Shown piece after piece: positions 46,641 through 59,139 of a stretch of DNA of 64,000 nt. The stretch comes from Pseudocercospora fijiensis CIRAD86 (lineage: Eukaryota > Ascomycota > Dothideomycetes > Mycosphaerellales > Mycosphaerellaceae), in assembly GCF_000340215.1 (NCBI RefSeq), contig NW_006921544.1, positions 464,599-528,598 of the forward strand, written 5' to 3'. The notes under the pieces are model-generated. The model ran no database searches and was not told the DNA's origin. It worked only from the letters and a program-made list of their open reading frames with translations. How positions within the stretch are numbered: the first letter of the stretch is position 1; every line of letters begins with the position of its first letter. Both the position numbers and the translations under genes were made by a program.

Positions 46641-46764
46641 TCGCGATCGGTATAAAAGTTTCCCTAACGCTAAGGGCCTAGCGTCGAATTTAGATACCTA
46701 CGAAGAACCCTTAGAAGCGGAGTAGGCTATAGAATATAGCGAGAAAGGACTACTACTACCTCGG

Positions 46765-46944
46765 TATAAAGGGTTACGCCCTAGGTAGAAAGCGCTAGCC
46801 TTAGGCATTCGGCCTACGCGACTCTAACCTACTACTTAGCGCTTAGCGCACCGTACAAAACTATTCGGATTTACGTAGATAGACTTAGCTCTTTATCGAA
46901 CCTATTAAGTCTTATATCTAGTATCTACGTACGCGTTACTTACC
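46765..46944 (+). repeat. 5' LTR of chromovirus C
   Basis: Matches the chromovirus A LTR (15838-16016, reverse). It starts TATAAAGGGTTACGCC (TG altered to TA) exactly where similarity to giant copy B stops. The following TTAGGTTCGATTATT (from about 46951) may be the primer-binding site. Confidence 0.75.
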
Positions 46945-49900
46945 TATAATATTAGGTTCGATTATTATTGTAGGAAACGCTAAGGTTTATTAGGAACCTA
47001 AGCAAGATAGCTAGGGGAACGCTACCCCTACTACGCTAGAGATAACTAGGGAGGAGATTTACCGTACCTTCTAGAATCTCTATATTAGGTAATAAACGAT
47101 AGAAGCCGAGCTATTAGCTACGCGCTCCGCTCTCTAATACCCGGGGGCATCTCGCTAAGCCGAGTCTACCGAAACTAATATAATACGGGACTAGTCTACG
47201 AATAATACCCTAAAGGGTCTCTTAAAAACACTCTCGGCTACCGGCTAAACCGTAACGGCGTTACGCGAATAGAAGCTACTATTATAGGACGGGAAGGCTA
47301 AGTTTTTCCGGGATTACCTACTACGACTAAGAAGTTCGTACCGAGTTCGTTCTAGGCTAAAACCGAAGCTCTCCGAAGATTACTACTAAGATACTTTTTA
47401 CGATACCCTACCGGCTAAGGAACGCGCTAGGATACGCTACTTCTAGGAAAAAGGAAACCTTACGAAAGGAAAGGATCCCGAAGCTTTCTTCTAGTAACTC
47501 GAGGACGTCTTCGCGGATAGTAATAAAGCCGCGAAGGCGTTAGAGCAACTCTAAGCCCTAAGGTAGTCTTAGGAATAATCTTAGTACGACTACTAGCTAT
47601 AATTCGACGGCCTTCTACTAAGCGTAGGTAGAGACTATTAGACCGACGATACGAAAATTAGGTACTTAAAGAATACCTTCTCGAACGCGGCTAAGAAGAC
47701 CTATATAGCCGCTATACTAAAGATTAAAGATTACTACCTCTATATAGAGGAAGTCGAGCGAATTATAACGAACCTCGAGACGACGGACTAGTTAAAATAG
47801 GCTACGAAACGGTAGTAAAAAAGGAAGAAAGAGGCCGCTAACCCTATAGTCGTTATCCTACCCTATATAGCTCCTACGGCGAACTTAAAGGTCGACGCCG
47901 ACGGAGATATAGTTATAAACCCTACTTAAACGAATACTCTCTATAGGAAGAACCGCGGAGGCTTATAAAGAATAGTAGGGAAGCCTAGAGCTAAATAGGT
48001 CGACTCTATAGAAAAGGAGAAACGTAAGGAGAAAAGGCTCTACTTCCGCTATAGAGCGAGCGGATACCGTATTTGCGACTAACCGTACGTACCGGCGGTT
48101 TAGCCTACTAAGATTAGTATTACCTCCGTATAACCTATTCTAAAAGATATAGAAGAATAGTCGGACTTAAGTAGTTCCGACTTAGGAAAAGAGTAACTCT
48201 CGCTTATAGTTAGGAGTCGAGAGTAGATAGAGTATAGGTAAAGAAATAGGAAGAAGTTAAAAAGGATATAAATAGGAACCTTATATATACCGATATAGTC
48301 CTCGAAAATAACGTCGGAACTTCTACTCTTATTAACGAAGGATACTAGTACTACGCTATAATTAATACGGGCCTAGCTAAAGGCCTCGGGCTTAGCTATA
48401 TTAGCCGTAAGTCCCGAGAAGTATAGGGAGCGTCTTCTATAATATAGGACGCGAAAATTATTAGAGTCCTCGCCTTCTAGATAGAAATTAATAGATTCCG
48501 CTAGACAGTATACGCTTATATCGCACTAGGATTAGCTTTCCCTCTTATCCTAGGGAACCCGTAGAAGGTATATAATAAGGTTAAGACTACGCCTAAGAAG
48601 CGATAGTACTACTACGAGAGGGCTAAGTACTAGGTTAAAGAAGGGCGCTATTACTATAAATTCGATACGAGCGGGAATATCGCTACGATCGACGCGGTAA
48701 GAAGTATACTTACCGCGACAATCGCCGAGGATATTAAAAAAGCCCTAAAGACGAAGGAATACCCTACGATCGAGGAGCTAAAGAAGAAACTACCTCTAGA
48801 GTTTCGCGATATAGCCGCGCTATTTTATTAAAGGGAAGCCGATAAGTTAGCGCCCTATTGTCCTAGTATCGATTATATAATAGAACTCTATAAGATACTA
48901 GACGGATCCTAGCTATAGCTCCCCTAGGGCCCGCTCTATAGTATATCGAAATAAGAGCTCTTAGTCTTACGAAAGTCGCTTAACGAGCTCTTAAAGAAGG
49001 GGTTTATAAGACCTACGAACTTCGAAGTAGTAGCGCCCGTACTATTTATTAAGAAACCCGGAGGAGGACTCCGATTCTGCTACGACTATAGGGCGCTTAA
49101 CGCTCTTATAGAGTAAGATAGATATCCCTTCCTACTAATCCTAGATACTATAAGGAACCTAACGGAAGCCCGATAGTTAACTAAGGTTAACGTAGTCTCG
49201 GCCTTTTATAAGATAAGGATAGCAAAAGGATACGAGTATAAGACGGCCTTTCGTACGAAGCTAGGTTTATTCGAGTAGCTAGTATACCCGTTCGGTTTGT
49301 CCGGGGCCCCGGTAACGTTCTAACGGTATATTAATAGTCTCCTACGGGAGTACTTAAACGATTTCGCGTTTGCCTATATAGACGACGTAGTAATCTACTC
49401 GAGCGGAATAAGGGAAGATTATTTCCGTAAGGTAAGGACCGTTCTAAAGAAGCTTTAGGACGGAGGCCTTTACCTTAATTTAAAGAAGAGCGAATTCGCT
49501 TAGAAAAGGATTAAGTACTAAGGATTTATCGTTAACGCCGACGGAGGGGGGGTATTAGCCGACCCCGAAAAGGTAGAAGCCGTATAAAAGTAGATAGTAC
49601 CTAGGACCTAAAAGGAAGGTCGTCGTTTTTTAGGATTTACGAACTATTACCGTATATTCGTACCGAACTATTCTAAGATCTCCGCGCTATTAACCGCGCT
49701 TACCGGTAAAGGAACCCCGTTCTCCTAGGGAGAAGAGTAGGATAAAGCGTTCGAGACGCTAAAGGACAAATTCTACTATATCCCGGTACTTACCTAGTAG
49801 GACCCGTCCCTATCTATCTTCCTCGAAATAGACTATAGCGGATTCGCGATTAGGGGCGCCCTTATCTAAGAATAAGCCGGGATCCGACGACCGGAAGGCT

Positions 49901-50107
49901 TCTTTTTAAAGAAACTAAATAAAGCGGAGATTAACTACGATATCTATAATAAGGAGATACTCGCGGTCGTATCTAGTATTAAGTTTTAGAACTCCGAGCT
50001 AAAGTCGTATAGTCCCTTTACGATTTAGATAGACTATAAGAATAGAGAATACCTTATAGTAAAGCGTTAGCTATCTAAGAGACAAATCCGATAGTAGGAA
50101 GAACTAG
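46945..50107 (+). pseudogene. Chromovirus C gag-pol: gag, protease, RT, partial RNase H
   Basis: Gag from about 47040 includes RDYLLRLRSSYRVRSRLK, KDPEAFFQQLEDVFADSNK and a zinc-knuckle remnant (YFRYRASGYRICDQPY, near 48060, Cys ligands RIPed to Tyr). A protease region and RT follow: [40 protein letters not shown], the catalytic AFAYIDDVVIYSSG (about 49380), [16 protein letters not shown]. RNase H begins FLEIDYSGFAIRGALIQE and is cut at 50107 by giant copy B. The integrase and chromodomain lie beyond the window. It is the same family as chromovirus A. Confidence 0.9.
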
Positions 50108-50618
50108 TGTAGTAGGGAAACCCGGCTTGGTACAGGTGTGCCTACTTGTACCTTCTTCCCCTGTTTTTGTACCCTAGAGCACACACAACTACCTTTATAA
50201 TTAGAACATATATACACACAATATAAGGAGACACAGCTACGACAATACACTGCAAGAGAGACATAGGAAATGTACCTAATCTAGCTGCAATATAGCCCTC
50301 CCTACGTCCATTCTCTTCTTTTTAATATTTACATCGCTTTCCCTTCGAAGTATATAATGCTACGCCGACCCCTCGCAGTTTACTAAGTACTAGGCCTATA
50401 GCATACAGTTCCCTATATATGTACCTCTACCTACGACCTACTCGTCCCGCCTACATTTTCTAGAGCCGAAGGTAGGGCTATCTTCATTCATTTAAAGGTG
50501 CAGGTATGTATATAGTTAAGAAGAAACGTTTACAGCCTTCGCCTAGAGCGAGGATTACACTACTAATGTAATACTACCGCCAAAGAGACCTTGGTAGTAT
50601 CGAGACGTCCTACTACTA
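50108..50618 (+). repeat. 5' LTR of giant copy B (3' edge approximate)
   Basis: Starts TGTAGTAGGG. A likely end is CCTACTACTA at 50609-50618 (inverted relative to the start, CA changed to TA), giving about 511 bp. It cannot be confirmed because the 3' LTR is cut by the window. The overlap with 63897-64000 has 9 differences in 104 bp, all transitions. Confidence 0.6.
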
Positions 50619-50625
50619 ATAAACT

Positions 50626-50677
50626 GTTACCGACTTAAAGCAAAAGGAATACCGTTACCGACTTAAAGCAAAAGGAA
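50626..50677. repeat. Tandem 28-bp repeat downstream of the LTR
   Basis: GTTACCGACTTAAAGCAAAA plus GGAA occurs at 50626 and 50654. Confidence 0.9.
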
Positions 50678-51218
50678 ACACTATTTACGAATGTTACGAC
50701 TCCCTACCTGTCTATAGCAGGCGGGACCTTATAAGAAACGACCTATATAGAAAGAAACCTAAGAGCCCGCTATAAGAAACTAGAGATAGGGACACGAAGA
50801 ACCCCGAAAAGTCGACAGCCCCCTATCCCTTCCGCTAATCGGCGCGAGCCTAACTTAAAACCTCCTTCCGGGCTATTACGACCCTTCCGCGGTACCGTAA
50901 TCGGCATACTGCGAGTTAATAGAAATTAATAAGAGAGGAACAAAGGGGGCCTAGAACGGGTATAGTAGGTATGCTAGCTAGCTAGCTAGGTAACATTCGC
51001 CGCCCCCTTTATTCTATATATATACGGACTACCGCCTACCCTCCCCTTGCTTCGAGAACACAGACGCGATACGTACTACAAAGTACGCTATAGCCCGTCT
51101 ACGCTCCCTCCTTACCTTAAGTATAACTAGCAACCTGTCTGATTTTATCGATACTATATCCTTCCTATTTATTCTAATCGTTTATCGTCTTCTATAAATT
51201 GTTTGTTCTATCGACGAA
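50678..51218. other. Leader of giant copy B
   Basis: Untranslated leader between LTR and ORF1. Contains the first CTAGCTAGCTAG block (50958-50997), no frame and no clear primer-binding site. Confidence 0.5.
50958..50997 (+). repeat. CTAGCTAGCTAG block 1 (leader)
   Basis: GGGTATAGTAGGTATG, then CTAGCTAGCTAGCTAGG, then TAACATT. Confidence 0.85.
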
Positions 51219-54200
51219 ATAAGCTCCTAAGAAAACAATAACAACCCTACCCCGGCGGAGCCGCCTTTATAGGCCCCCTCTAATGCCGGTACCTACCGAG
51301 ACCTACTACTAAACTTTATTCGCAACTACCTCGATACTAACTCGGATACCGAGAGGACTACGGCCTCGGGAAGCGATAAGGATACTAGTATAGAAAATAG
51401 AGAAGCGACTTAAGGAGGCACTACCTAGGAGGGTAGTACTCGAGAAGTTCCCTAGCAGCTTGTCTAGGCAACCGGAGGGCTATCCCCTTAACTTCTCTAA
51501 GGTCTTCTTTAGGCCTTCTCGGACTTGAAGCCGTAGATGCCCCTCTTAGGGACCGTTGAAAACCCCCTCTTTACTAGAGAAAACGCTACTAACTTTGTTA
51601 AAAGGTTTTCTACTATCCTTAAGCGATACTATCTAAGGGCCGAAACGGCTACTACGGTAAAGCTCCTTGTAGCCAATTGTAAAACCAGTATCCGACCCTA
51701 AGTTGCTCGGCTCCTAGGCAGTAAGCCTCTTACGTAGGAAGCCTTCTTAAAGAAGTTTAAGCGCGAGTTTGCTAACTAGGATATCGCGGTTCGGCTAAAC
51801 TCCCGCGAGTACCTTAAGTAGCTATGTACTAGACAAACAGCTAAGAGTAATGCCCTTCGCTTTTGCTAAGACTTCTATAGTATCGCTAAAGGGATACTAA
51901 GGAGGCTTCTTAACAATGTTACGAGGAGCCGTCTGTTTCTAAAGGGCTTAGGAGGTTCTATGCCTACTGTTATGCCTCGGATCTACGAAAAATACAGTAT
52001 CTACCCTTACGATAAGGAATCCTATACCGACTTCGAATAGATTTATCGTACTAGGTACGACCTAGCTCGTAGCCGATAGGGCTTCTCGCTCCTTACTAGT
52101 AACGACAGTAGCTATTTAAAAGAGCTGCGAGAGACAGTTAAGAAAAGAATGCTAAGTATACGCCCTACCCTAGATGTCTAGCGATAGGGGGTAGCCCTTA
52201 AGCTAGTTACGGACCCCGGTATCGACGACCTTATTAAGCAGTTCTAAGAACTAAAACTTTACGTCCTCTCCCGAGACAATTAGAGGGGCCCTACTATAGG
52301 TCCGGTTAATACTAATACCGATTCGTATGCCCTATAGCGCCTCTACCCCCTTTAGAGCGACAACACCTCTGCAACTTAGATATATAACAACTAGTTTGCA
52401 TAAGGGCTAACCTTCGACGCCTTTGCCTTTTAATCTATCCCTAGTATAGAGGGTCGCTATTACTATTACGGAGCTAAAGGCTACCTTCGTCTAAACTGTA
52501 GGCCCTACCGGTATATACAAGATCAAGGGTTCTGCTATATTCGGGACCGTACGTAGTACTTCGGGCCCCTAGGTATACTATACGCTACCCTATTCCGCTT
52601 CCGTAACAGCCCTACCCTCCTAAAGCTCGCTATTATACTTCCTCTCCTCGAGGCCTATTACTAGTAGGAGATTGTTTTCCTACCTAAATTTAGAATAGAA
52701 GCCCTTCGAAAACAATTCAACTATCCTTCTTAGCAACTAAGGCGAACTGCAGCCCCTAGTGCTGTAGCTTAACTAGGCCCTCGAGTTCCGACTCCTCGAG
52801 CCCTAGCTCCGATAATTCCTTCTACTCTTCCCCCTCTACCTTTAAGGTCTCCGGGAAATCCCTACGGAGGGATCGCTTTAAACGATGCTCGAAACGGCCT
52901 TCCTGCCCCTACTACTACCCCTACTACTACTAGGCGGGTTATGCTATACTAAAGGCCCTACGATCTAGGTATAGTCGAGGAGGCCGATAAAGAGCTAGAT
53001 TTTAGCGACTACGAGGCGGCTATAGTTGTAGATACCCTTGCCTATACTCGTAGCTAGGATGCACCGCTTAGGAATAGTCTTCCCGTTACCGCTATTGCCG
53101 ATATAAATCGGATCCGGAAAGCTACTACTAAGCAGAAAGGTGCTACGAAGACTAAGGGCATTCGTAACGTAGTTTAAGGGCTTAGCGTTCGCGAGGCAGA
53201 AGAAGCAATTCGTAAACAAACCTAGCCTCGAAGAACTACTTAAAAGTCCCCGAGCCTACTACCTCTAAGAGTAAGAGCTTAGTCTAAGGAAACGGTTGGT
53301 CGTGAAACCCCTACTACTAGCCCTTCTAGTACCTATAGGCAGCCCACTACTAAATCCTTAAATAGTAACGCTAGCCTACCTAAGGATAGTAATTAGGAAA
53401 TAAGTAACGTACTACCGCCTATCCCGAAGCCTGCCGCTAAAGAACTATCGAAGGGGGTAAACCCTCCGAGCCGGTAGAGAGCTACGCGAAAAGAGCCTAA
53501 GACAACCAACATTATAAAGAATCTTTAGAAACACTATAAGGACCCCGACTTTTAGGTAAAGAAATTCCTTAGTAGGAACGGTATGTAGCTTAGTAATACT
53601 AAGGCCCTCGCCTATATTCCGGAGTGTTAAAAGCTCGTTATACGCTAGCTAAACGACAACGCGCTTGCTACAAGGATTCGGGAGCTAGAAAAGGATAAAA
53701 CCGACAAGATCCCCTACTAGATTATAGAAATAGCAGGTAGGGTAGCCACCTTAGCTGCTAGGAAAGGTAGACCTAGGCGGCCTAAAGACTACCCTGTTCT
53801 AGTCCTTACCTCCGCCCGGGAATTCTTTACTAGCCTCGACGAGGAAGAAAGCTACGAGGAATACGAGGCCGCTAACGAAGAGGTTGTCCGGGACCCTAAT
53901 TCGATTAGCCGGAGGAACAGACTTAACTGCTGCGTAGTATAGGTTATTTTATCCGGAGTAGATACTCTACCTAACGAGATGCTCTATATCGACCCTAGCT
54001 AGATTCGCCTCTTATCGGTCGACGACAACTTCGCCCTTATTCCTAGTCCGTATGTTACTATTACTATTAATAGGTGCCTTAAGATCCGCGCTCTTATTAA
54101 TAAAGGCTCCGAGGGGAACATACTAAACGCGAAGTTCCTATAGCGAGCTAGCCTTGCTCTATTAAAGGGTCTTATTCTAAATATGCGAGGAGCTAGAGGA

Positions 54201-54587
54201 AGGGCTAAATTCATCGGCATTAGCACTTCCGTTCCTATCTCTACCTTTAATATCGAGTATAAAACCGACTTCCTTATTACACCCCTAGGGGATAACGACC
54301 TCCCTATTATTCTTAGTCGCCCGTAGGCTCGTAAGAACCGCCTTATCGCTCGAAACATAGACGACGGCTCCTAGGAAGGAACTATTTCTACGCGCGGGGG
54401 CCGCTCTACTACCTTCACTACCCTTGCTAGCTCTAAGAATTGTGTCCTACTTAAGGAGCTCCTTAGTCGCAATAACACCTAGTAGTTAAAAAACTAGGTA
54501 GCGGACGAGAAACTAGCGTCGAGTTCGCCCCTTTTTCGAAACCGCTAGATAGGGATATTATACGTACCGTTGCGACCTATTGTTTAA
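51219..54587 (+). pseudogene. Giant copy B ORF1: Gag with zinc knuckle and protease-like domain
   Basis: A single phase runs from ATA (former ATG) at 51219 to TAATAA at 54585, about 1,122 codons, with RIP-type stops only. Domains: disordered Asn/Pro start (ENNNNPTPAEPP); capsid-like helices at about codons 120-380 (VENPLFTRENATNFVKRFST; EAFLKKFKREFANQDIAVRL). A zinc knuckle follows, RYYYYGAKGYLRLNCR, near 52460 (CX2CX4HX4C with ligands RIPed). Then come a Pro/Ser linker, a basic segment and a protease-like domain (VTITINRCLKIRALINKGSE; NAKFLQRASLALLKGLIL; STSVPISTFNIEYKTDFL). The active-site Asp reads Asn, as in copy A. Frames on the minus strand here (52995-53219, 53999-54358) are shadows. 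Confidence 0.8.
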
Positions 54588-54635
54588 TAAGAAATGTTGT
54601 TGCGGGGCTATATAGCAAAAAGGATAGTAACCCTA

Positions 54636-54667
54636 GGGTATACTAGCTAGCTAGCTAGGGTATATTA
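54636..54667 (+). repeat. CTAGCTAGCTAG block 2 (ORF1/ORF2 boundary)
   Basis: GGGTATACTAG, then CTAGCTAGCTAG, then GGTATATT. It lies 48 nt after the ORF1 stop and immediately before the ORF2 leader. Confidence 0.9.
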
Positions 54668-57600
54668 ATTAGTCCGGTAGCCGGCCCGCCCCCGCTTCCG
54701 CTACCTTTTCCGACCTCGCTTAGACTAGCCCCGGCTTATCCCGGCATTCCCGGCGGCCCCGGCATTCCCGCGTCCCCGCAATTGCCTTCTAGTAGCACCC
54801 TATACAAAAGCCGCTTAGCTAGGTACTACATCTAGGAGCAGGTATACGACGACGTATCGGTCCTAGCTATACAACGCTAGTCCTTTCTCGAAGATTCTTC
54901 CTAGCTATACCCGACGAATAGCCTTGCCTAGCTCGGGCGTACGGAGGCGATTCTCGAGCCTATAACTCGTAACGACTAGGCGACAATCCTTTAATAGTCG
55001 GAGGCGAATAGATTTTATAACTAGTATAAGCGGCACTATAGGTTTTAGAGCTTTCGAAGGTTCCCTATCTAGCTACTATCTATTAAGAGGATGCTTAAGG
55101 AAGATTCGGATACTAGCCGTACGGTCGGAGTTTATAGTATATATAAGAAAAAGGCAGACAAAGTAAGACCTATAGAAGCTAGTACTACGATAACCGGGAG
55201 TGTAACGACCGGTAGTAACCCTTACTAGAAAAAGAAACGGCTTACTCGAGAAGCGTTGCTTCCGCCTAGAACCGGACTATATAACTAGAAGTACCTAATT
55301 AAGAAGTTCTTAGATATACTACGTAGCTCGCGCCTAACTAAGGAAAGGAAAGTAAAGCTTCTTATTAGAATAGAACTTCTTCCTAAGGAGCTAGATCTAT
55401 TCTATAAAATGCTTTATAATAGGGAAAAAGCCCTTACCTAGAGCTTTGCCGAAATTAGAAGAGTCGACGCGGATATAGCACCTCCCTAACGGATCCGAAC
55501 AATTCCTTATAAACCCTAGAGAAAACTAACCTTCCGCCTCTAGCCTAGCCTAGTAAACATTGTAGAAGAAATAATCCGAGAACGAATTGCGAATAGGGTA
55601 CTTGAAGTTAGCGAAGGAGTATACCGGAACCTATAGTTCTTAGTCTAGAAGAAAGGAACTAAGAAATATCGCCTAATTAACGCTACTATAGAGCTAAACC
55701 GCTATACAATGCGGGACGGAAACCTTCCCCCTAATACTAATAGCTTTACCGAGGATTTTGCTAACTATACTATCTCGTCCCTAATCGATTTCTTTTCCGG
55801 ATACGACTAAGTCCCGCTTTACGAGGCCGATCGAGATATAACTGCCTTTAATACCCCGCTTAGCCTTATACGAATAACTACCCTTCCGTAAAGAGCGACA
55901 AACTCCGTTACCTAGTTTGTCCGAGTGGTAATAAGAATCCTTTTTAACTACATTTCCTACCGTACGAGGCCGTTTGTCGACGACATTAGTATTAAGGGCC
56001 CGAAGACCCGATATAATAATAAAGAGGTCGAACCTAGCTTAAGAAGATTCGTTACTAAGCATATTTAATAGATAGATAGTATTCTTACAGACATTGAGCG
56101 TACTAGGTATACTGTTTTAGGTCTAAAATCTCAGTTCCTCTATAAAAAGCTAAAATGTGTCGGCTACGTTGTTGATATTTCCGGAAGATACCCTAATATA
56201 GAGAAAGTTGCAAAGATTGTCGCATAGCTAATACCTAAGAACTAGTCTAGCGTACGGGCCTTCCTTAGGGTTTGTATCTACTACCGTATCTAGATCGAGG
56301 GCTTCGCAATAATAGTAAGACTACTCTTCTACCTCCTAAAGGCCGATATCGAATTCTTATAGGGACCGGATTAGCAAGTCGCTATAGATACCTTAAAGGC
56401 TGCGCTAACTACTACCCCTACTCTTGTCTCGATCGATTATACTAAGGGTACTAGGTTGATTATCCTTCTATTAGACGCGAGTAGATCCGGATATAGTAGT
56501 AGCCTAAACTAGTACGAAAGGGACAATACAAAGAAGCGTTACCCTGTTCGGTACGAAAGCGGCCTTTAGACCGAAAGTAAAGCCCGATATAATGCTAGCA
56601 AACGAGAGTGCCTTGCCGTGCTTAAACTACTAAAGAAGTTCAAGAAGTATCTCGTTAGGTAGTACTTTCGGATCGAAATCGATACTACTACCCTTGTCTA
56701 CTAGCTTAATAAATCCGCCTCGGACCTCCCTAACTCTATAATAGCTCGCTAGGTAGCCTAGATCCGACTATTCGACTTCGAAGTTAAGCATATCCCCGGG
56801 CGAAAACACTCTACGGCTAATAGTCTATCCCGTCGTAACTCTACTAAAGAGGACATCGTCGAACGAGATAACTAGGTCGACGACGATAATATAATCGACA
56901 ACGACTTCTTTTGTAGTATAGTACAGTCTAAGCCTATCGATCCCTTAGCTAAGTCTAGTTTCCTTAACGAGGACGAATACTAGTCTCGAGAATCGCTTCT
57001 TATCGGATACTTTAAATCGACCCTTCGCTTTCCGTAAGGCATCTCTCGAAGCGAAGCCCGAAGGGTTCGACGTGCTACCTAGAAGTATATTGTTAAGGAT
57101 CGGCTCCTTTTCTACTAGCGTTATCCGAATTGTCCCCTTTAACGAGTAATTAATAGCGAAAAGGCTAGGGAGGAAATTATCTAATCGCTTTACGAAGATT
57201 ATAGCTATAAAGGCCGGGAGGCAGTGTACTATCTAGCCTCGAAAAGATACTTCTAGTATAGAATGTGGTCCTAAATCGCTATATAGGTTCGGTCCTATCG
57301 TATATACCGGATACGAGAAGGATATAAGATTGCTAGGACGCTTTACCCTACCTATATTCGAGTTATTAGCCGTCGCTAGGTTGCCGATGTGCTTTATATC
57401 GACAACAAGGGGTCTATTGCCTTAGCGCGTAAGGTTGTTAGCGGCTAGGTAGAGGGGAGGATATTTAACTACTCGGGCAAGTCGGTTAGTATATAGCAAA
57501 TAGCTAAGTTCCTATACGAAGAGGTCTATTACCGATATAGCTGTCCGGATAAATTCGTTATAGACAACGGATCTAAGAATCGGAAGGACACTAAGGAATT

Positions 57601-59139
57601 GCTTAAGCGAATAGCTACGTACCGGGTACGGATTTCCCTATACTACCCGAAGGCAAATAGTTAAATCGAGGTTAGAAACCGACCTATCCTAGCTGCCCTT
57701 TCTAAACTAACGAACGGCACTATAAATAGTTAGAGAAAACACGTCCTACCTGTCCTATAGGCCGACCGAACGATATACCGACGAACGACTAGGAAAACGC
57801 CTACTAAAGTTATATATAGAGGGGCCGACGTTATCCTTCCTATCGAGAATGTCTACCGAACCTTCTAAAAAGTTAATTAGGATACTATACGCGACACTGC
57901 CTCGCTACTTATATACCGTGCTTAACAACTAGTATATATGCCTAACGATAACGAAGAGGCGGCCCTTCGGCTAAAGAGGACTCGCGAGGAGAATGCTCGC
58001 TAGTACGACGAAAAGGGAGCAGTATCTAACGCTCCCCTTAAGATTAGATCCCTTATGCTTGTTACTAGGAGCGAAATCGAGCACTCGAGGTCTAGTAAGC
58101 TTGCCTTTCGCTAGAAGGGCCCTTTTCGTATTGCGGGGATTACTACCTCTAGGACCTCGTACTACCTTACGGAACTCGATAGGGCTAATCTAGCTATTAC
58201 CTTTCTACGCGATCGACTAAAGGAAGTACCTCTATTCCGACCTAACCGGATCTCGGGTAAAAACGCTACTACGACGAATAACGGACCTATTAATAAAGAA
58301 GTCGAGGTAGATAGAGATAGCTAGTCTAAGTCCTCCGAGTCTAGGGACGATAGCTAGTCTAATACTAAGTCTGGTAAAGAAAGGGATGTAGACGTCTATA
58401 CGATTATATCCCTTCCTAGGGAGGAGTAAAGGCGAGCCTTTTAAGCCTATACTATAGCTATATACCGAGTCGACCCTAAAGTTAATCCTATCTCTTAGAT
58501 TAACAACCTAATACGGGACCTTCTTAGCGTACCCCTTATAGAAGATTACTCGAATAACTATCTCTTCTTTAATAGCTCGACCGAACCTAATAGTTTTCTA
58601 GCTTTCAACTACCTAGCCCTATTTACCTAGGGAGGGGTAACCTAGCCTTTAGCTTAATACTATAGATTCGGCTAGATAGCAATTCTATATAGAAGGTAGG
58701 ATCTATACGAACAAGCCTACTACGTTAGCGCTCTTCCGAGGCTTACCTAGGACCCTAGCTTTCGACTAGCACTATAGCGAGACCCTAGCTAGTAGACGAC
58801 CTAAAGAGTCTAGGTCTACGACGAGATAAACATATTGAAGTTCGAATACAACCTATATCTCCTTAAGGCCCTAGTAGAGACTAGCCTTACTACCCTAGTA
58901 TATACTAACCTATACAGGCGGCGAGGCATTAGATTTCTCGCCTAGGAGGCTATAGACAATATTGCGAACTAGGGAGACAACGAATATAGGCTGTCCTTAA
59001 TAAGAATACGAGACAGGCTTCGGCTTACCTAGATCGAACAAGAGGAGCTCCGCGGCACCGCTAACTCTAAGGGCCTAGGCTCAAACCCCGGAGCTTTTAA
59101 CGAACCCTTAGAAGCGGAGTAGGCTATAGAATGTAACAA
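54662..59139 (+). pseudogene. Giant copy B ORF2: RT, RNase H, integrase, conserved C-terminal extension
   Basis: In the -1 phase relative to ORF1. A Pro-rich leader (PPPLPLPFPTSLRLAP) is followed by RT (FLVQKKGTKKYRLINATIEL; LIDFFSGYDQVPLYEADRD; RTRPFVDDISIK), RNase H (LLLDASRSGYSSSLNQYER; FEVKHIPGRKHSTANSLSRR) and integrase. The integrase has a zinc-binding start at GREAVYYLASKRYF, then the RVISRRQVADVLYID and FVIDNGSKNRKDTKELLKRI blocks, and YYPKANSQIEVRNRPILAAL. About 230 further residues (58450-59139; KVNPISQINNLIRDLL, LYEQAYYVSALPRLT) are conserved in copy A but unidentified. The phase stays RIP-open past the third block, so the true stop and start are uncertain. A frame at 57993-58193 is a shadow. 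Confidence 0.85.

Larger units (their letters stand above)
45669..46669. mobile_element. Non-autonomous TIR element, 1,001 bp
   Basis: Ends are inverted: CGTTACGAAAACTTTTTTT then CCGATCGCGACGATCC on the left, and the complement of CGTTAGGGAAACTTTTATA then CCGATCGCGACGATCC on the right. It is flanked by CTA on both sides (45666-45668 and 46670-46672). Copy B of the giant (near 59070) has the empty site ACTCTAAGGGCC, which proves insertion. The interior is A/T-rich with no frame. The superfamily is unclear; a 3-bp duplication would suit PIF/Harbinger, but TA alone cannot be excluded. Confidence 0.85.
36266..46764 (+). mobile_element. Giant Gypsy retroelement, copy A (5' and 3' truncated)
   Basis: Collinear with 53015-59150 of copy B: the distal part of ORF1, the CTAGCTAGCTAG block, and ORF2. 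It begins abruptly at the junction with chromovirus A and ends where the LTR of chromovirus C starts (46765). It is interrupted by a 3.2-kb satellite insertion (36743-39972), an assembly gap (40353-40452) and a 1,001-bp TIR element (45669-46669). RIP damage is heavier than in copy B. Confidence 0.85.

Noticed and set aside
52995..53219. Minus-strand 74-residue frame
   Set aside because: Antisense to the ORF1 linker region, where the plus-strand phase is continuous.
53999..54358. 119-residue minus-strand frame (and its relative at 40606-40869)
   Set aside because: Antisense shadows of ORF1 of the giant element. They are present in both copies only because the sense protein-coding sequence is; the sense strand carries the protease-like domain.
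57993..58193. Plus-strand 66-residue frame
   Set aside because: Out of phase with ORF2, which reads the integrase end through the same bases.
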